Part shown: in pieces, positions 40,707 through 50,257 of the stretch
Layout of the letters: every line of letters begins with the position of its first letter
Numbering within the stretch: the first letter of the stretch is position 1
Source: DAOTWC01 sp048499435
Lineage (GTDB): Bacteria > Chloroflexota > Anaerolineae > Aggregatilineales > Phototrophicaceae
DNA length: 64,000 nt
Reading direction: 5' to 3'
Assembly (NCBI GenBank): GCA_048499435.1
Contig: JASNZW010000006.1
Location: 1 to 64,000, forward strand
The notes under the pieces: generated by a model
The model's input: the letters and a program-made list of their open reading frames with translations, nothing else
Told to the model about the DNA's origin: nothing
Databases searched by the model: none
Program-made: the position numbers and the translations under genes

Positions 40707-41607
40707 TAAAGTCCTGGCGGCCGCGCACAAAGTCGGCGCTGGTCAGCGGCGTGCGCCCGGCAAGCTGAACGGCGCGCGGATAATACAACCCGCTGCCTGT
40801 GCCGATCGCGATCTGGTCGCCGTGTAGGACAACCGCGCCGGGGGCCGCCGCGCCAGGGCCAGCCACGCCGCTGTGAAATTTGAGCTGCTGGCCGTTCCAG
40901 AGCGCGTAAGCGCCGGGCCAGGGGGTAAAGGCGCGCACCAGCCGTTCGATCGTGACGGCGCTCTGCCGCCAGTCAATGTGCCCTTCGTCCTTCTTAATCA
41001 TCGGCGCGTAGGTGCTGCGCGCGTTGTCCTGCGGCTGAGGGACGATGCTGCCGTCAAGATAGCCGGGCAGGGTTTCCAGCAGCAGGTCCGCGCCCAGCAG
41101 CGCCAGCTTATCGTGCAGCGACCGGCCGGTTTCGTCCGCCGCGATGGCGACGGCGCGCTGCGTCAGCACCGGGCCGGTGTCGAGGCCCGCGTCCATGCGC
41201 ATGATGGTCACGCCCGTTTCGCGGTCCCCCGCGCGGATCGCGGCCTGGATAGGGGCGGCGCCGCGCCAGCGGGGCAGCAGCGAGGCGTGCACATTGAGCG
41301 CGCCGCGCGCGGGAAGGTCAAGCACGGCCGGCGGCAGCAGTTGGCCGAAGGCCGCCACCACGAGCAGTTCCGGCTCCCAGGCGCGCAGGATGTCAAGCGC
41401 TTCGGCGCGGCGCACCTTTTCCGGCTGGAACACGGGAATGCCCGCGCGCTGCGCCGCGACCTTGACCGGCGGCGGCTGAAGCTGCTGGCGGCGGCCCGCG
41501 GGCCGGTCGGGTTGGGTGACGACGCCGACGACCTCGTGCTGCCTGATAAGCTGTTCCAGCGGCAGCACGGCGAAGTCCGGCGTGCCCATAAACACAATGC
41601 GGGCCAC
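40687..41607 (-). CDS. fmt: Methionyl-tRNA formyltransferase
   Basis: This 306-residue enzyme formylates initiator Met-tRNA. ARIVFMGTPDFAVLPLEQL starts the fold. The catalytic Asn and His lie in ALNVHASLLPRWRGAAPIQ, and VTIMRMDAGLDTGPVL follows. A C-terminal OB-like domain ends the protein. GTG 41607 is chosen because GGGAGGG lies just upstream; a longer frame to 41646 adds unlikely residues. It is divergent from recJ. Confidence 0.95.
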   Translation of the reverse strand: MARIVFMGTPDFAVLPLEQLIRQHEVVGVVTQPDRPAGRRQQLQPPPVKVAAQRAGIPVFQPEKVRRAEALDILRAWEPELLVVAAFGQLLPPAVLDLPARGALNVHASLLPRWRGAAPIQAAIRAGDRETGVTIMRMDAGLDTGPVLTQRAVAIAADETGRSLHDKLALLGADLLLETLPGYLDGSIVPQPQDNARSTYAPMIKKDEGHIDWRQSAVTIERLVRAFTPWPGAYALWNGQQLKFHSGVAGPGAAAPGAVVLHGDQIAIGTGSGLYYPRAVQLAGRTPLTSADFVRGRQDFISSQLT

Positions 41608-41694
41608 AATCCCTCCCTGGGCCGCTTGTGCCGGCCCCGGTGACATGATAGTATCAGCGCTGCGCGCCTCTTATTGTAGACCGTGTGTTCGCCT

Positions 41695-43446
41695 ATGTCC
41701 ACGCTTGATCGCCGGTGGCAGCCGCGTCGCCAGCCGTTAGACCCGAAAAAAGCGCAGGCTTACGCCGGCATGAGTCCCGTGCTGGCGCAGGTGCTGTATA
41801 ACCGGGGGGAGAGCGACCCCAAAGCAGCGGGAAAGTTCCTGAACGCCAGGATCACACAGCACAACCCGCTGCGGCCAGAGACCGAAATGAAGGGTGTGCG
41901 CCGGGCCGCTGTGCGGCTGCTGGCGGCGATCAAAGGCCGCGAGCCAATCGTCATCTACGGCGATTTTGACGCCGATGGCGTTACATCAACGGTGCTGCTG
42001 GTTGAGGTGCTGCGCGGCCTGGGCGCGGACGCGCAGCCGTACATCCCGCACCGGGTTGATGAAGGCTATGGCCTGAACAGCGAGGCGCTTAGAAAGCTGG
42101 CGGCGGACGGCGCGAAAATCGTCGTGACGGTGGACTGCGGCATTCGCTCGATGCAGGAGGTGGACGACGGCAGCGCCGCCGGCCTGACGATGATCGTCAC
42201 CGACCACCACTCGATCGGGCCGGAGATTCCGAAAGCGTATGCCGTTGTAAACCCTAAACAGGATGACTGCCGGTATCCTGAAGATATGCTGGCGGGGGTG
42301 GGCGTGGCCTACAAGCTGGCCAGCGCCCTGCTGCAACTGCGATACAAAGACCATACGCCGCCAGCGGAACGCCAGCGCCTGATCCGTCAGGCCCTGGAAA
42401 GCGTGCAGGACCTGGTCGCTATCGGCACGGTGGCGGATCTCGCGCCGCTGGACCGGCTCGAAAACCGCGCGCTGGTGCGGCTGGGGTTGGCCGCGCTCAA
42501 CCGGGCGCAGCGGCCCGGCATCCGGGCGCTGCTGGAGGTGGCGGACGTCAAACCGGGCAGCGTTACGGCGGAAGATATTGGGTTCGCGCTGGGGCCGCGC
42601 ATCAACGCGGCGGGGCGGCTGGACAGCGCCATGCTGGCGTATGAGCTGCTGGCGGCGCCGGATGACGAAACCGCGCTGCCGCTGGCGCAGGCGCTTCAGA
42701 AACTGAACGCTGACCGGCAGAGGTTGACGCGCGCCGCCCAGGAGTCGATTCGCAGCCAGCTTGAGGCTGATGGCATCGAGGACGCGCCGCTGATCTTCGC
42801 CCAGGGCGAATTTTCGCCCGGCATCGTGGGGCTGGTGGCGGGGCGGCTGGTTGAAGAATTTTACCGACCGGCGGTAGTGCTGGAACTGGGCGAGGGCGAG
42901 AGCCGCGCGTCGTGCCGCAGCATCCCGCAGTTCGACATCACGGCGGCGCTGGACCAGATCGGCGATCTGCTGGTGCGGCACGGCGGGCACGCGCAGGCGG
43001 CGGGCCTGACGGTGGTGAACGGGAACATTGAGCTGCTCAAAGCGCACCTTGAGGCGCGCGCGCGGGCCGCGTTTGAAAGTGATCCGCCGCAGCGCGTTCT
43101 GGAATATGACGCAGAGGTCGATCTGCGTGATCTCAGTGAGGCGCTGTGGGAGGAACTACAGCAGCTTGAGCCGACCGGTCACGGCAACGAGAAACCGGTG
43201 CTGGTGACGCGCGGCGTTATGCTGAAGGAGAAGCGCATCGTGGGCGTGGACGGGCAGCACCTCAAACTGAAGCTGGTGGGGCCTGGCGGCGCGCCGCTGG
43301 ACGCGATCGGCTTCCGGCTGGGGGAGCGCGCGCGTGACCTGCCCGACGTAGTGGATATCGCCTATCAGCTTGACATGAACGAGTGGAACGGCAGCCGCAC
43401 GCTGCAGCTCGTGGTGCAGGACATCAAAGCGGCAGGTGCAGTGTGA
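41695..43446 (+). CDS. recJ: Single-stranded-DNA exonuclease RecJ
   Basis: This 583-residue nuclease degrades ssDNA 5' to 3' in recombination and mismatch repair. The DHH core shows IYGDFDADGVTST, VTVDCGI, IVTDHHSIG and GVGVAYKL. The DHHA1 part has HGGHAQAAGLTV, and an OB-like C-terminus follows. ATG 41695 is preferred over GTG 41683. The stop shares a base with the next start (TGATG). TGATAGTAT at 41646-41654 is a possible extended -10 promoter. Confidence 0.95.
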   Translation: MSTLDRRWQPRRQPLDPKKAQAYAGMSPVLAQVLYNRGESDPKAAGKFLNARITQHNPLRPETEMKGVRRAAVRLLAAIKGREPIVIYGDFDADGVTSTVLLVEVLRGLGADAQPYIPHRVDEGYGLNSEALRKLAADGAKIVVTVDCGIRSMQEVDDGSAAGLTMIVTDHHSIGPEIPKAYAVVNPKQDDCRYPEDMLAGVGVAYKLASALLQLRYKDHTPPAERQRLIRQALESVQDLVAIGTVADLAPLDRLENRALVRLGLAALNRAQRPGIRALLEVADVKPGSVTAEDIGFALGPRINAAGRLDSAMLAYELLAAPDDETALPLAQALQKLNADRQRLTRAAQESIRSQLEADGIEDAPLIFAQGEFSPGIVGLVAGRLVEEFYRPAVVLELGEGESRASCRSIPQFDITAALDQIGDLLVRHGGHAQAAGLTVVNGNIELLKAHLEARARAAFESDPPQRVLEYDAEVDLRDLSEALWEELQQLEPTGHGNEKPVLVTRGVMLKEKRIVGVDGQHLKLKLVGPGGAPLDAIGFRLGERARDLPDVVDIAYQLDMNEWNGSRTLQLVVQDIKAAGAV

Positions 43447-44834
43447 TGCCGCGCCGCTGGCTGGCGGTTGTCACGCTGGGCCTGCTGGCGCTGCTGGCGG
43501 TGGGGACGCAGGCGCAGCAGCGTGTTAACCCGTTCGGTGTGGTGGAGGGCTTCTGGTTTCCAGAGGCGACCTGCGCGCTGGGCGTGGGCTGGGAGCGCAT
43601 CATCTTCGACTGGTCACAGCACCAGCCCAACGGCCCTGACGACTGGCACACGCTGAACGTGGATGACCGCTGGCTGAAGGCGGCGAGCGCCTGCGGCCGC
43701 GAAGTGGTCGCGCTGCTCAAGCACACGCCCGCCTGGGCCACCGACGGCCTGCCAGGGGCGGGCGTGCCGCGTGGGCTGGATCTGCCGGTGGGCGACCCCG
43801 GCAACGTGTGGGCCGGCTTTGTGCGCCGGGCGGCTGAATACTACGCCAGCCGGGGCGTGTATCACTTTATTGTGTGGAACGAGCCGGACATTTCGCCAGA
43901 CACCTACGGCTTTGAGTTCGAGGGCGCGCTGGAGGACTATTTCCGGCTGCTGCAGGTGGCGTACCTGGCGGCCAAACAGGGCAACCCGGCGGCGGTGATC
44001 CATCTGGCGGGGACGACGTACTGGCACGATGTCAACGAGGGCCAGCGCCTGTACATGGACCGGCTGCTGGAGCGCATCACGCGGGACGCGGACGCGGCGG
44101 CGCACGGCTATTACTTCGATGTGTTCAGCCTGCATATTTATTTTCGCACCGACACGGTCTATGATATTGTGCGCGAGGCGCGCGCGCTGCTTGACCGCTA
44201 CGGCCTGACGGACAAGCGCATCTGGATTAACGAGACCAACGCCGCGCCGACCGACGACCCGCAGTGGCCGGTCGAGCGCCCGGTGTACCAGCTTGACCTG
44301 GAACAGCAGGCGGCCTTCCTGGCGCAGGCGGCCGGGCTGGGGCTGGCGGCGGGCGCGGAGCGCATCGCGGTGTACAAGCTGTACGATCAGGCGCTGGCCC
44401 CTGGCGGGGAGTCGTTCGGCATACTCAGCCCGGCGGACCAGCACCCGCGCCCGGCGTACACCGCCTGGCAGACCGTCGCGCGCTATCTGGGCGACGCGGT
44501 CAGCGCGGAGCGGGCGCAGACGGCGCGCGCCGCTGTGGTCCGGCTGACGCATCAGGATGGCCGCGTGACGCTGCTGGCGTGGGCGCGCACGGAGGCCGCG
44601 GCGGCGATTGAGATCGGCGCGACCGGCGATAAAGCGCAGCTTCTGGGCCTGGACGGCAGCGCCGCGCTGCTGCGGCCAGCAGAAGGCGTTTACACACTGC
44701 GGCTGGCCGGCGCGCGCTGCAACGCGGTGGACGGCTGCGCGGTTGGCGGCGCGCCCGCCATGCTTATTCAGCCGGCGGGCGCGCCGGCGGTTCGGGACGT
44801 GACAGAAGCAGCAGTTGACTTGCAGTTTGAGTAG
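43446..44834 (+). CDS. Secreted glycoside-hydrolase-like TIM-barrel protein
   Basis: This 462-residue protein has a signal peptide (RRWLAVVTLGLLALLAVGTQAQ) and a (beta/alpha)8 barrel with the acid/base motif IVWNEPD near residue 143 and a possible nucleophile in RIWINETNAAP near 262, a clan-A glycosidase pattern. An Ala-rich beta-sandwich tail follows. The true substrate is not predictable. It resembles the later secreted protein at 51757 in the NEP motif. It begins one base into the recJ stop. Confidence 0.78.
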   Translation: MPRRWLAVVTLGLLALLAVGTQAQQRVNPFGVVEGFWFPEATCALGVGWERIIFDWSQHQPNGPDDWHTLNVDDRWLKAASACGREVVALLKHTPAWATDGLPGAGVPRGLDLPVGDPGNVWAGFVRRAAEYYASRGVYHFIVWNEPDISPDTYGFEFEGALEDYFRLLQVAYLAAKQGNPAAVIHLAGTTYWHDVNEGQRLYMDRLLERITRDADAAAHGYYFDVFSLHIYFRTDTVYDIVREARALLDRYGLTDKRIWINETNAAPTDDPQWPVERPVYQLDLEQQAAFLAQAAGLGLAAGAERIAVYKLYDQALAPGGESFGILSPADQHPRPAYTAWQTVARYLGDAVSAERAQTARAAVVRLTHQDGRVTLLAWARTEAAAAIEIGATGDKAQLLGLDGSAALLRPAEGVYTLRLAGARCNAVDGCAVGGAPAMLIQPAGAPAVRDVTEAAVDLQFE

Positions 44835-44851
44835 AGGCAGGTGTAAACGGT

Positions 44852-45853
44852 ATGACAGAGAACCAATCCCCCCGCGAGATCAAATTTTCTTACGGCGGCC
44901 AGGCGGTTATCGAGGGCGTGCTGATGCGCGGGGCGCACATGGCGGCGGTGGCGGTGCGCGACCCGCAGGGCCAGATCGTGGTGCATGAAACGCAGCTTAA
45001 CCGCACGCTGTATCGCGGGCGCATCGCCAGGACGCCGTTCGTGCGCGGCGTGATCGGCCTGTGGGACGCGCTGGGCCTGGGCACGCGCGCGCTGATGTGG
45101 GCGGCGGATGTCGCGGTGGGCGAGGAAGAGGGCGTAGATTTCAACGGCCCTATCGGCTGGGCGACGATCGCCTTTTCGCTGCTGCTGGGCGTCGGCCTGT
45201 TCTTCCTGCTGCCGACCACAGCGGCCACCGGCATCGGCAACCTGCTGGGCCTGACGCCCGGCGGCTCGGCGCCGATCGGGCTGAACGCTTTCCTGGTGAA
45301 CCTGATCGAGGGGGTGATCCAGATCGCGCTGCTGATCGGCTACATTTGGGCGATCGGGCGCATCCCTGACGTCAAACGGCTGTTCGGCTATCACGGCGCG
45401 GAGCATAAGACTATCAACGCCTATGAATCCGGCGCGGAGCTGACGCCGGACGTGGTGCAGCACTTCGCCATTGAACACCCGCGCTGCGGCACAGCTTTCC
45501 TGCTAACGGTAGCGTTCGTGAGCGTGTTTGTGTTCTCGCTGCTGGGGCGGCCGCCGTTCCTGCTGCTGATTCTGTCGCGCGTGCTGCTGATCCCGGTGAT
45601 CGCGGGCATCGCCTACGAGACGATCCAGTTCTCGGCGCGCAACCTGCACAACCCGCTGGTGCGCGTGCTCATCAAGCCTAACCTGGCGCTTCAGCACCTC
45701 ACGACACGCCAGCCTGACCAGCACATGCTGGAGGTGGCGATCGTGGCCTTCAAGCGCGTGCTGGTGTCAGAGAAGCTGCTGAGCGAGGACGAGGCGGTTA
45801 TCCCGGCGCCGCGGCCAGAGGCGGTCTCGCCCACGTTCGCCGCCGGCGATTAG
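44852..45853 (+). CDS. DUF1385 membrane protein
   Basis: This 333-residue protein is recognised by its conserved start YGGQAVIEGVLMRGAHMAAVAVRDP and by YHGAEHKTINAYESG near residue 180, followed by EHPRCGTAFLL. About four hydrophobic segments surround these motifs. DUF1385 proteins (YqhQ-like) are widespread in Gram-positive and Chloroflexota genomes and often lie near prfA and prmC; a biochemical role is not established. It is convergent with mutS. Confidence 0.9.
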   Translation: MTENQSPREIKFSYGGQAVIEGVLMRGAHMAAVAVRDPQGQIVVHETQLNRTLYRGRIARTPFVRGVIGLWDALGLGTRALMWAADVAVGEEEGVDFNGPIGWATIAFSLLLGVGLFFLLPTTAATGIGNLLGLTPGGSAPIGLNAFLVNLIEGVIQIALLIGYIWAIGRIPDVKRLFGYHGAEHKTINAYESGAELTPDVVQHFAIEHPRCGTAFLLTVAFVSVFVFSLLGRPPFLLLILSRVLLIPVIAGIAYETIQFSARNLHNPLVRVLIKPNLALQHLTTRQPDQHMLEVAIVAFKRVLVSEKLLSEDEAVIPAPRPEAVSPTFAAGD

Positions 45854-45856
45854 CGT

Positions 45857-48454
45857 TCAATCCTCAGCGGCCATGCGCTTAAGCTCGTAGAGATGTGTGA
45901 GCGCCTCTAACGGGCTGAGGCTGTCCACCTCCAGCCGGCGCAGCGCGACCAGCGCCGGGTTAGGCGTGTCGTCGAAAAAGCTGAGCTGCGCCGCCTTTTT
46001 CGGCGCGCGCAGTTGGAAATCGCTGCCCTGCTGCTCAAGCTGCGCCAGCAGCTCGCGGGCGCGGTCAACCACCGGGCGCGGCATCCCGGCAAGCTGGGCC
46101 ACGTGGATGCCGTAGCTCTGGTTGGCGCCGCCGGGGACGACGCGGTGCAGAAAAACCACATCGCCGCCTTCCTCAGCGACCGCCACATTGAAATTGTGGG
46201 CGCGCGGCAGGATATTCGGCAGCTCCGTCAGCTCGTGATAGTGCGTGGCGAACAGCGTGCGGCAGTTCAGGCGCGGGTTATTGTGGATGTACTCGATCAC
46301 CGCGCGCGCGATCGCCATGCCGTCATAGGTGGATGTGCCGCGCCCCACTTCGTCGAGAATTAGCAGGCTGCGGTCGGTGCTGCCGGCGAGGATGCGCGCC
46401 GTCTCCGTCATTTCGACCATAAACGTGCTCTGCCCGGCGTGGATTTCATCCTGCGCGCCGATGCGGGCGAAGATGCGGTCCACCAGGCCGATGACGGCTT
46501 CATCGGCGGGCACGAAGCTGCCGATCTGCGCCATCAGCGTGATGAGCGCCGTCTGCCGGATATAGGTTGATTTGCCGGACATGTTCGGCCCGGTGATGAT
46601 GTGGACGCGCGAGGTCAGGTCGAAGTAGGTGTCGTTGGGCACATAGCGCGTGCCGCTTTCCAGCAGCTTTTCAACCACCGGATGCCGCCCGGCGTGGATA
46701 ACCAGCACGTTGTCCTCGGTGAGCGTGGGGCGCGTGTAGCCTTCGCGGACGGCCACCTCAGCCAGCGAGAGGAAAGCGTCCAGATGGGCGACCATGCGCC
46801 CGGTTTTGATGAGGCGCTGGCCGGCCCCGGCGATGTCGTGGCACAGCGCGGCGAACAGCCGGCGTTCAACCTCAAGAATCTGTTCTTCGGCGTTCAGCAC
46901 CAGCGTTTCGTACTCTTTAAGTTCGGGCGTGATATAGCGTTCGCCGTTGACCAGCGTCTGTTTGCGCACGTAATCCGCCGGGACGTTGGCCTGCTGCGCC
47001 TTGCTGACCTCGATGTAATAGCCAAAGACCTTGTTGTAACCCACTTTGAGCGTGCTGATGCCGGTGCGCTTGCGCTCCGCCGGCTCCAGCCCGGCGATCC
47101 ACTCGCGGGCGTCGCGCGTGGCGTTGAGCAGATCGTCGAGTTCGGGCGCGTAGCCGGGGCGGATCACGCCGGTGGCGTTGAGCGCTGCCGGCGGGTCGTC
47201 GGTGATGGCGCGCCCGATGTGTTCATAAACGTCCGCGCAGGGGTCAAGGCCGTCGGCCAGGGCGCGCAGGGCGGGCAGATGGTCAATGTGCTGGTGGATA
47301 AAGGGCACGGCTTCCAGGCTGCCGCGCAACGCCAGCAGGTCGCGCGGGCCGGCGCGGTTGATGAGCAGCCGGTTGGTGAGGCGTTCCATATCGCTGATGG
47401 CGCGCAGCAGCCGGCGCAGTTCCTCGCGCAGCGCCGCGTCGGCGGCCAGCGCCTCAACCGCGTCCAGGCGCGCGTTAAGGCGGCTCAGCTCAAGCAGCGG
47501 CTGGCTGATCCAGGTGCGCAGCAGGCGCGCGCCCATCGCCGTGACGGTGCGGTCCAGCACGCCCAGCAGGCTGCCCTGGCTTTTGTGGGCGCGCAGCGTT
47601 TCGGTCAGCTCCAGGTTGCGCCGCGTGAACGGGTCCAGCACCATGAAACTGGCGGTGGAGTAGGCGCGCACGGTGGTGATCTGCGCCAGGCTGCCGCGCT
47701 GGGTCTCGCGCAGGTAGTGCAGGATAGCCCCGGCGGCGCTGACCGCGAACGGCAGGTCGCGCAGGCCGTAGCCATCGAGCGTGCGCACGCGAAAATGCGC
47801 GGTCAGCGTCTGTTCAGCCGCCGCGCGCTCAAAGCGCCAGTCTGCCAGCGGCGTGAGGTGGATGCCAGCGGGCAGCGACACGCCGCGCGCGGCCCAGCTT
47901 TGCGGCATGAGGACTTCGCGCGGGGCCAGCCGCGCCAGCTCTTCCACCACCAGCACAGCGGCGTTCTCGCCCTCAAGCTGTGTGGCGGCGAATTCGCCGG
48001 TGGTGGCATCGGCGTAGGCCAGCCCGGCCTGGTCCCAGCGCCCGGTTTCGGGGTCGCCCACCGGCAGCAGCGCCAGCAGGTAGCTGGCCTGCCTTTCCGC
48101 CAGCAGTTCAGGTTCAAGCGCGGTGCCGGGCGTGATGACGCGCGTCACCTGGCGCTCGACCGGGCCGCGCCCGTCCACCTCGCCGACCTGATCACAGATG
48201 GCGACGTGGTAGCCGCGCTCAATGAGGCGGGCGATGTAGTTTTCCAGCGCGTGATGCGGCACGCCGGCCATCGGCACGCGCGTGTTTTTGCTCACGGGGC
48301 GGCTGGTGAGGGTGATGTCCAGCTCGCGGGCGGCGGTTTCGGCGTCTTCGTCGAAGGTTTCGTAAAAGTCGCCCAGGCGGAAAAAGAGAATGCAGTCCGG
48401 GTGCTGGCGTTTGATGTCCAGGTACTGCTGGCGCAGCGGCGAGACTTCGGCCAT
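45857..48454 (-). CDS. mutS: DNA mismatch repair protein MutS
   Basis: This 865-residue ATPase recognises mismatches. The mismatch-binding Phe-x-Glu occurs in RLGDFYETFDED, near residue 30. Connector, lever and clamp regions follow; the ATPase has GPNMSGKSTYIRQT (Walker A), LLILDEVGRGTSTYDG and the dimer helix GIHVAQLAGMP. The length matches E. coli MutS. It ends with a helix-turn-helix and a tail LSPLEALTHLYELKRM. No mutL is visible in this window. Confidence 0.97.
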   Translation of the reverse strand: MAEVSPLRQQYLDIKRQHPDCILFFRLGDFYETFDEDAETAARELDITLTSRPVSKNTRVPMAGVPHHALENYIARLIERGYHVAICDQVGEVDGRGPVERQVTRVITPGTALEPELLAERQASYLLALLPVGDPETGRWDQAGLAYADATTGEFAATQLEGENAAVLVVEELARLAPREVLMPQSWAARGVSLPAGIHLTPLADWRFERAAAEQTLTAHFRVRTLDGYGLRDLPFAVSAAGAILHYLRETQRGSLAQITTVRAYSTASFMVLDPFTRRNLELTETLRAHKSQGSLLGVLDRTVTAMGARLLRTWISQPLLELSRLNARLDAVEALAADAALREELRRLLRAISDMERLTNRLLINRAGPRDLLALRGSLEAVPFIHQHIDHLPALRALADGLDPCADVYEHIGRAITDDPPAALNATGVIRPGYAPELDDLLNATRDAREWIAGLEPAERKRTGISTLKVGYNKVFGYYIEVSKAQQANVPADYVRKQTLVNGERYITPELKEYETLVLNAEEQILEVERRLFAALCHDIAGAGQRLIKTGRMVAHLDAFLSLAEVAVREGYTRPTLTEDNVLVIHAGRHPVVEKLLESGTRYVPNDTYFDLTSRVHIITGPNMSGKSTYIRQTALITLMAQIGSFVPADEAVIGLVDRIFARIGAQDEIHAGQSTFMVEMTETARILAGSTDRSLLILDEVGRGTSTYDGMAIARAVIEYIHNNPRLNCRTLFATHYHELTELPNILPRAHNFNVAVAEEGGDVVFLHRVVPGGANQSYGIHVAQLAGMPRPVVDRARELLAQLEQQGSDFQLRAPKKAAQLSFFDDTPNPALVALRRLEVDSLSPLEALTHLYELKRMAAED

Positions 48455-48596
48455 CGGGCGCTTCCTGTGTGTGGCTGACGGAGGTGCAGGCTGTGCGCGG
48501 GTATTGTAACAGCGGCCCGCGGCCCGTTCAACGGCGGCGGCGCGTTAGAAGTGTTATAGATTTAAGCGCGCCGCTTTTCGCGCCGGCGCGCAGCAT

Positions 48597-48604
48597 GATA
48601 CAAT
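48597..48604 (+). promoter_or_regulatory. Extended -10 element; start may be leaderless
   Basis: TG (48596-48597) then TACAAT (48599-48604) form an extended -10 box. A start of transcription about seven bases downstream would fall at or next to ATG 48612, which has no ribosome site, so the message may be leaderless. Confidence 0.45.
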
Positions 48605-48611
48605 GCGCGGT

Positions 48612-50189
48612 ATGCTGCTGCTGCCTGACTACCGCGTGCGCCAGCGTGATCTGCTGTTAGAGATTTCGCGCGCTATGACCGCCCAGCTTGACCTGAGCGA
48701 GGTGTTTAAGCTCGTTCTCAAGGCGTCCATGATGATGCTGGCCGGGCAGGTTGTCGGGCTGATCGCGCTGCCGGACAGCGCCAGCCGCCGCTATCGTATC
48801 CGGGCGACGATCAACATCGACAGCGCGCTGGTCCCCAAGCTGGAGCAGCATATCGCCGGGCTGTTCCTGGAGGACGGCAGCGGCCTGGACGTGCCCGCCC
48901 TGGAGAAGAACCTGGCGGCGCTGGCGGCGGAGATTGACCCCGGCCTGCGCCAATCGTTCCCGCTGCCGCTGGCGATCGCCGGCGCGCCGGTGGGGCTGCT
49001 GCTGGTGTTTCGCGACTACGTGGGCAGCACCACCCTCAACGATTTGCAGATTTTGCAGAGCTTCGCGGACCAGGCGGCGATTGCTGTGCACAACGCCCAG
49101 CTTTACGAACGAATGGACCGCGAGCGCCAGCGCCTGGATGCGTTTTTGAAGTACAGCGCTGACGGCGTGATGATTCTGGACCCGGAGCTGAAGATACTGC
49201 GCTTTAACCGGGCGCTGGAGCGCATGACGGGCTGGCGCGCAGAGGACGCCCAGGAACGCTATCACAACGATGTGATCGTGTGGAAGCGTATCGAGCAGGG
49301 GGACCTGACGGCGGCGATGGATGAGGGCTGGCCGCGCCGCCCTGAGCGGGACGACGCGCCCGAAACGCTGTACGTTGAAGGCGACATCCTGCGCCAGGAT
49401 GGCCTGACGCTGAGCATCGGCATCACGTATGCGCCGCTGTTCACGGCTGATGGGCGGCTGGCGAATATCATCGCCAATGTGCGCGACATCACCAACTTCC
49501 GCCGCGCCCAGGAAATGCAGAACGTGTTTATCTCCACCGTGTCGCACGAGCTGAAAACGCCGGTCGCGCTGATTAAAGGCTATGCCGGCACGCTGCGGCG
49601 CGAGGACGCTTCCTGGAACCCGGAAGTTATCAACGACGGCCTGGCCGTGATTGAAGATGAGTCCGACCGGCTGACCGAGCTGATCGAAAACCTGCTGGCG
49701 GCCAGCAAGCTGCGCGCTGAACGGATGCGGCTGGATATGGGCGATGTGTGGCTGGACGCGCTGGCGGCGCGTGCGCTGGAGCGCTTCCGCACGCAGTCGA
49801 GCAAGCACCGTTTTGTGCTGTCGTTCCCGCCCGATTTCCCGGTGATTCAGGGCGATGAGGTGCGGCTGCGGCAGGTGCTGGACAACCTGGTGAGCAACGC
49901 CATCAAGTATTCGCCTGACGGCGGTGACATCGAAGTGGGCGGGCAGGCTGACGCGCGCACCGTGACAGTGTTCGTGCGCGATGCCGGCGTGGGCCTCAGC
50001 GAAGCGGAGCAGGAACACATTTTTGAGCGTTTTTACCGCGTTGACGGCGCGCTCAGCCGCAAGACGCAGGGGACCGGGCTGGGCCTGTACCTGGCGAAGG
50101 CGATTGTCGAGGCGCACGGCGGCAGCATCGGCGTGGAGAGCCGCCCCGGCGCGGGCGCGACGTTTTATTTCACGCTGCCGCAGCAGTAG
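48612..50189 (+). CDS. Cytoplasmic sensor histidine kinase with GAF and PAS domains
   Basis: This protein has a GAF-like domain (about residues 20-165), a PAS domain (DAFLKYSADGVMILDPELKI onward, about 175-290), then HisKA with the phosphorylated His in FISTVSHELKTPVALIKGY (about residue 312) and HATPase with DNLVSNAIKYS, DAGVGLS and GTGLGLYLAKAIVEAHGG. No membrane span is seen, so the signal is internal or from a partner. No response regulator is adjacent; the OmpR-type one at 56989 may be the partner. ATG 48603 is an alternative start, but it would lie within the -10 box. Confidence 0.85.
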   Translation: MLLLPDYRVRQRDLLLEISRAMTAQLDLSEVFKLVLKASMMMLAGQVVGLIALPDSASRRYRIRATINIDSALVPKLEQHIAGLFLEDGSGLDVPALEKNLAALAAEIDPGLRQSFPLPLAIAGAPVGLLLVFRDYVGSTTLNDLQILQSFADQAAIAVHNAQLYERMDRERQRLDAFLKYSADGVMILDPELKILRFNRALERMTGWRAEDAQERYHNDVIVWKRIEQGDLTAAMDEGWPRRPERDDAPETLYVEGDILRQDGLTLSIGITYAPLFTADGRLANIIANVRDITNFRRAQEMQNVFISTVSHELKTPVALIKGYAGTLRREDASWNPEVINDGLAVIEDESDRLTELIENLLAASKLRAERMRLDMGDVWLDALAARALERFRTQSSKHRFVLSFPPDFPVIQGDEVRLRQVLDNLVSNAIKYSPDGGDIEVGGQADARTVTVFVRDAGVGLSEAEQEHIFERFYRVDGALSRKTQGTGLGLYLAKAIVEAHGGSIGVESRPGAGATFYFTLPQQ

Positions 50190-50257
50190 ACGGCGGCTGG
50201 ACAGCGCCGGGCAGCTTTTCTATTCGCATAGTCATAAGCCATATAACCGGAGATATC

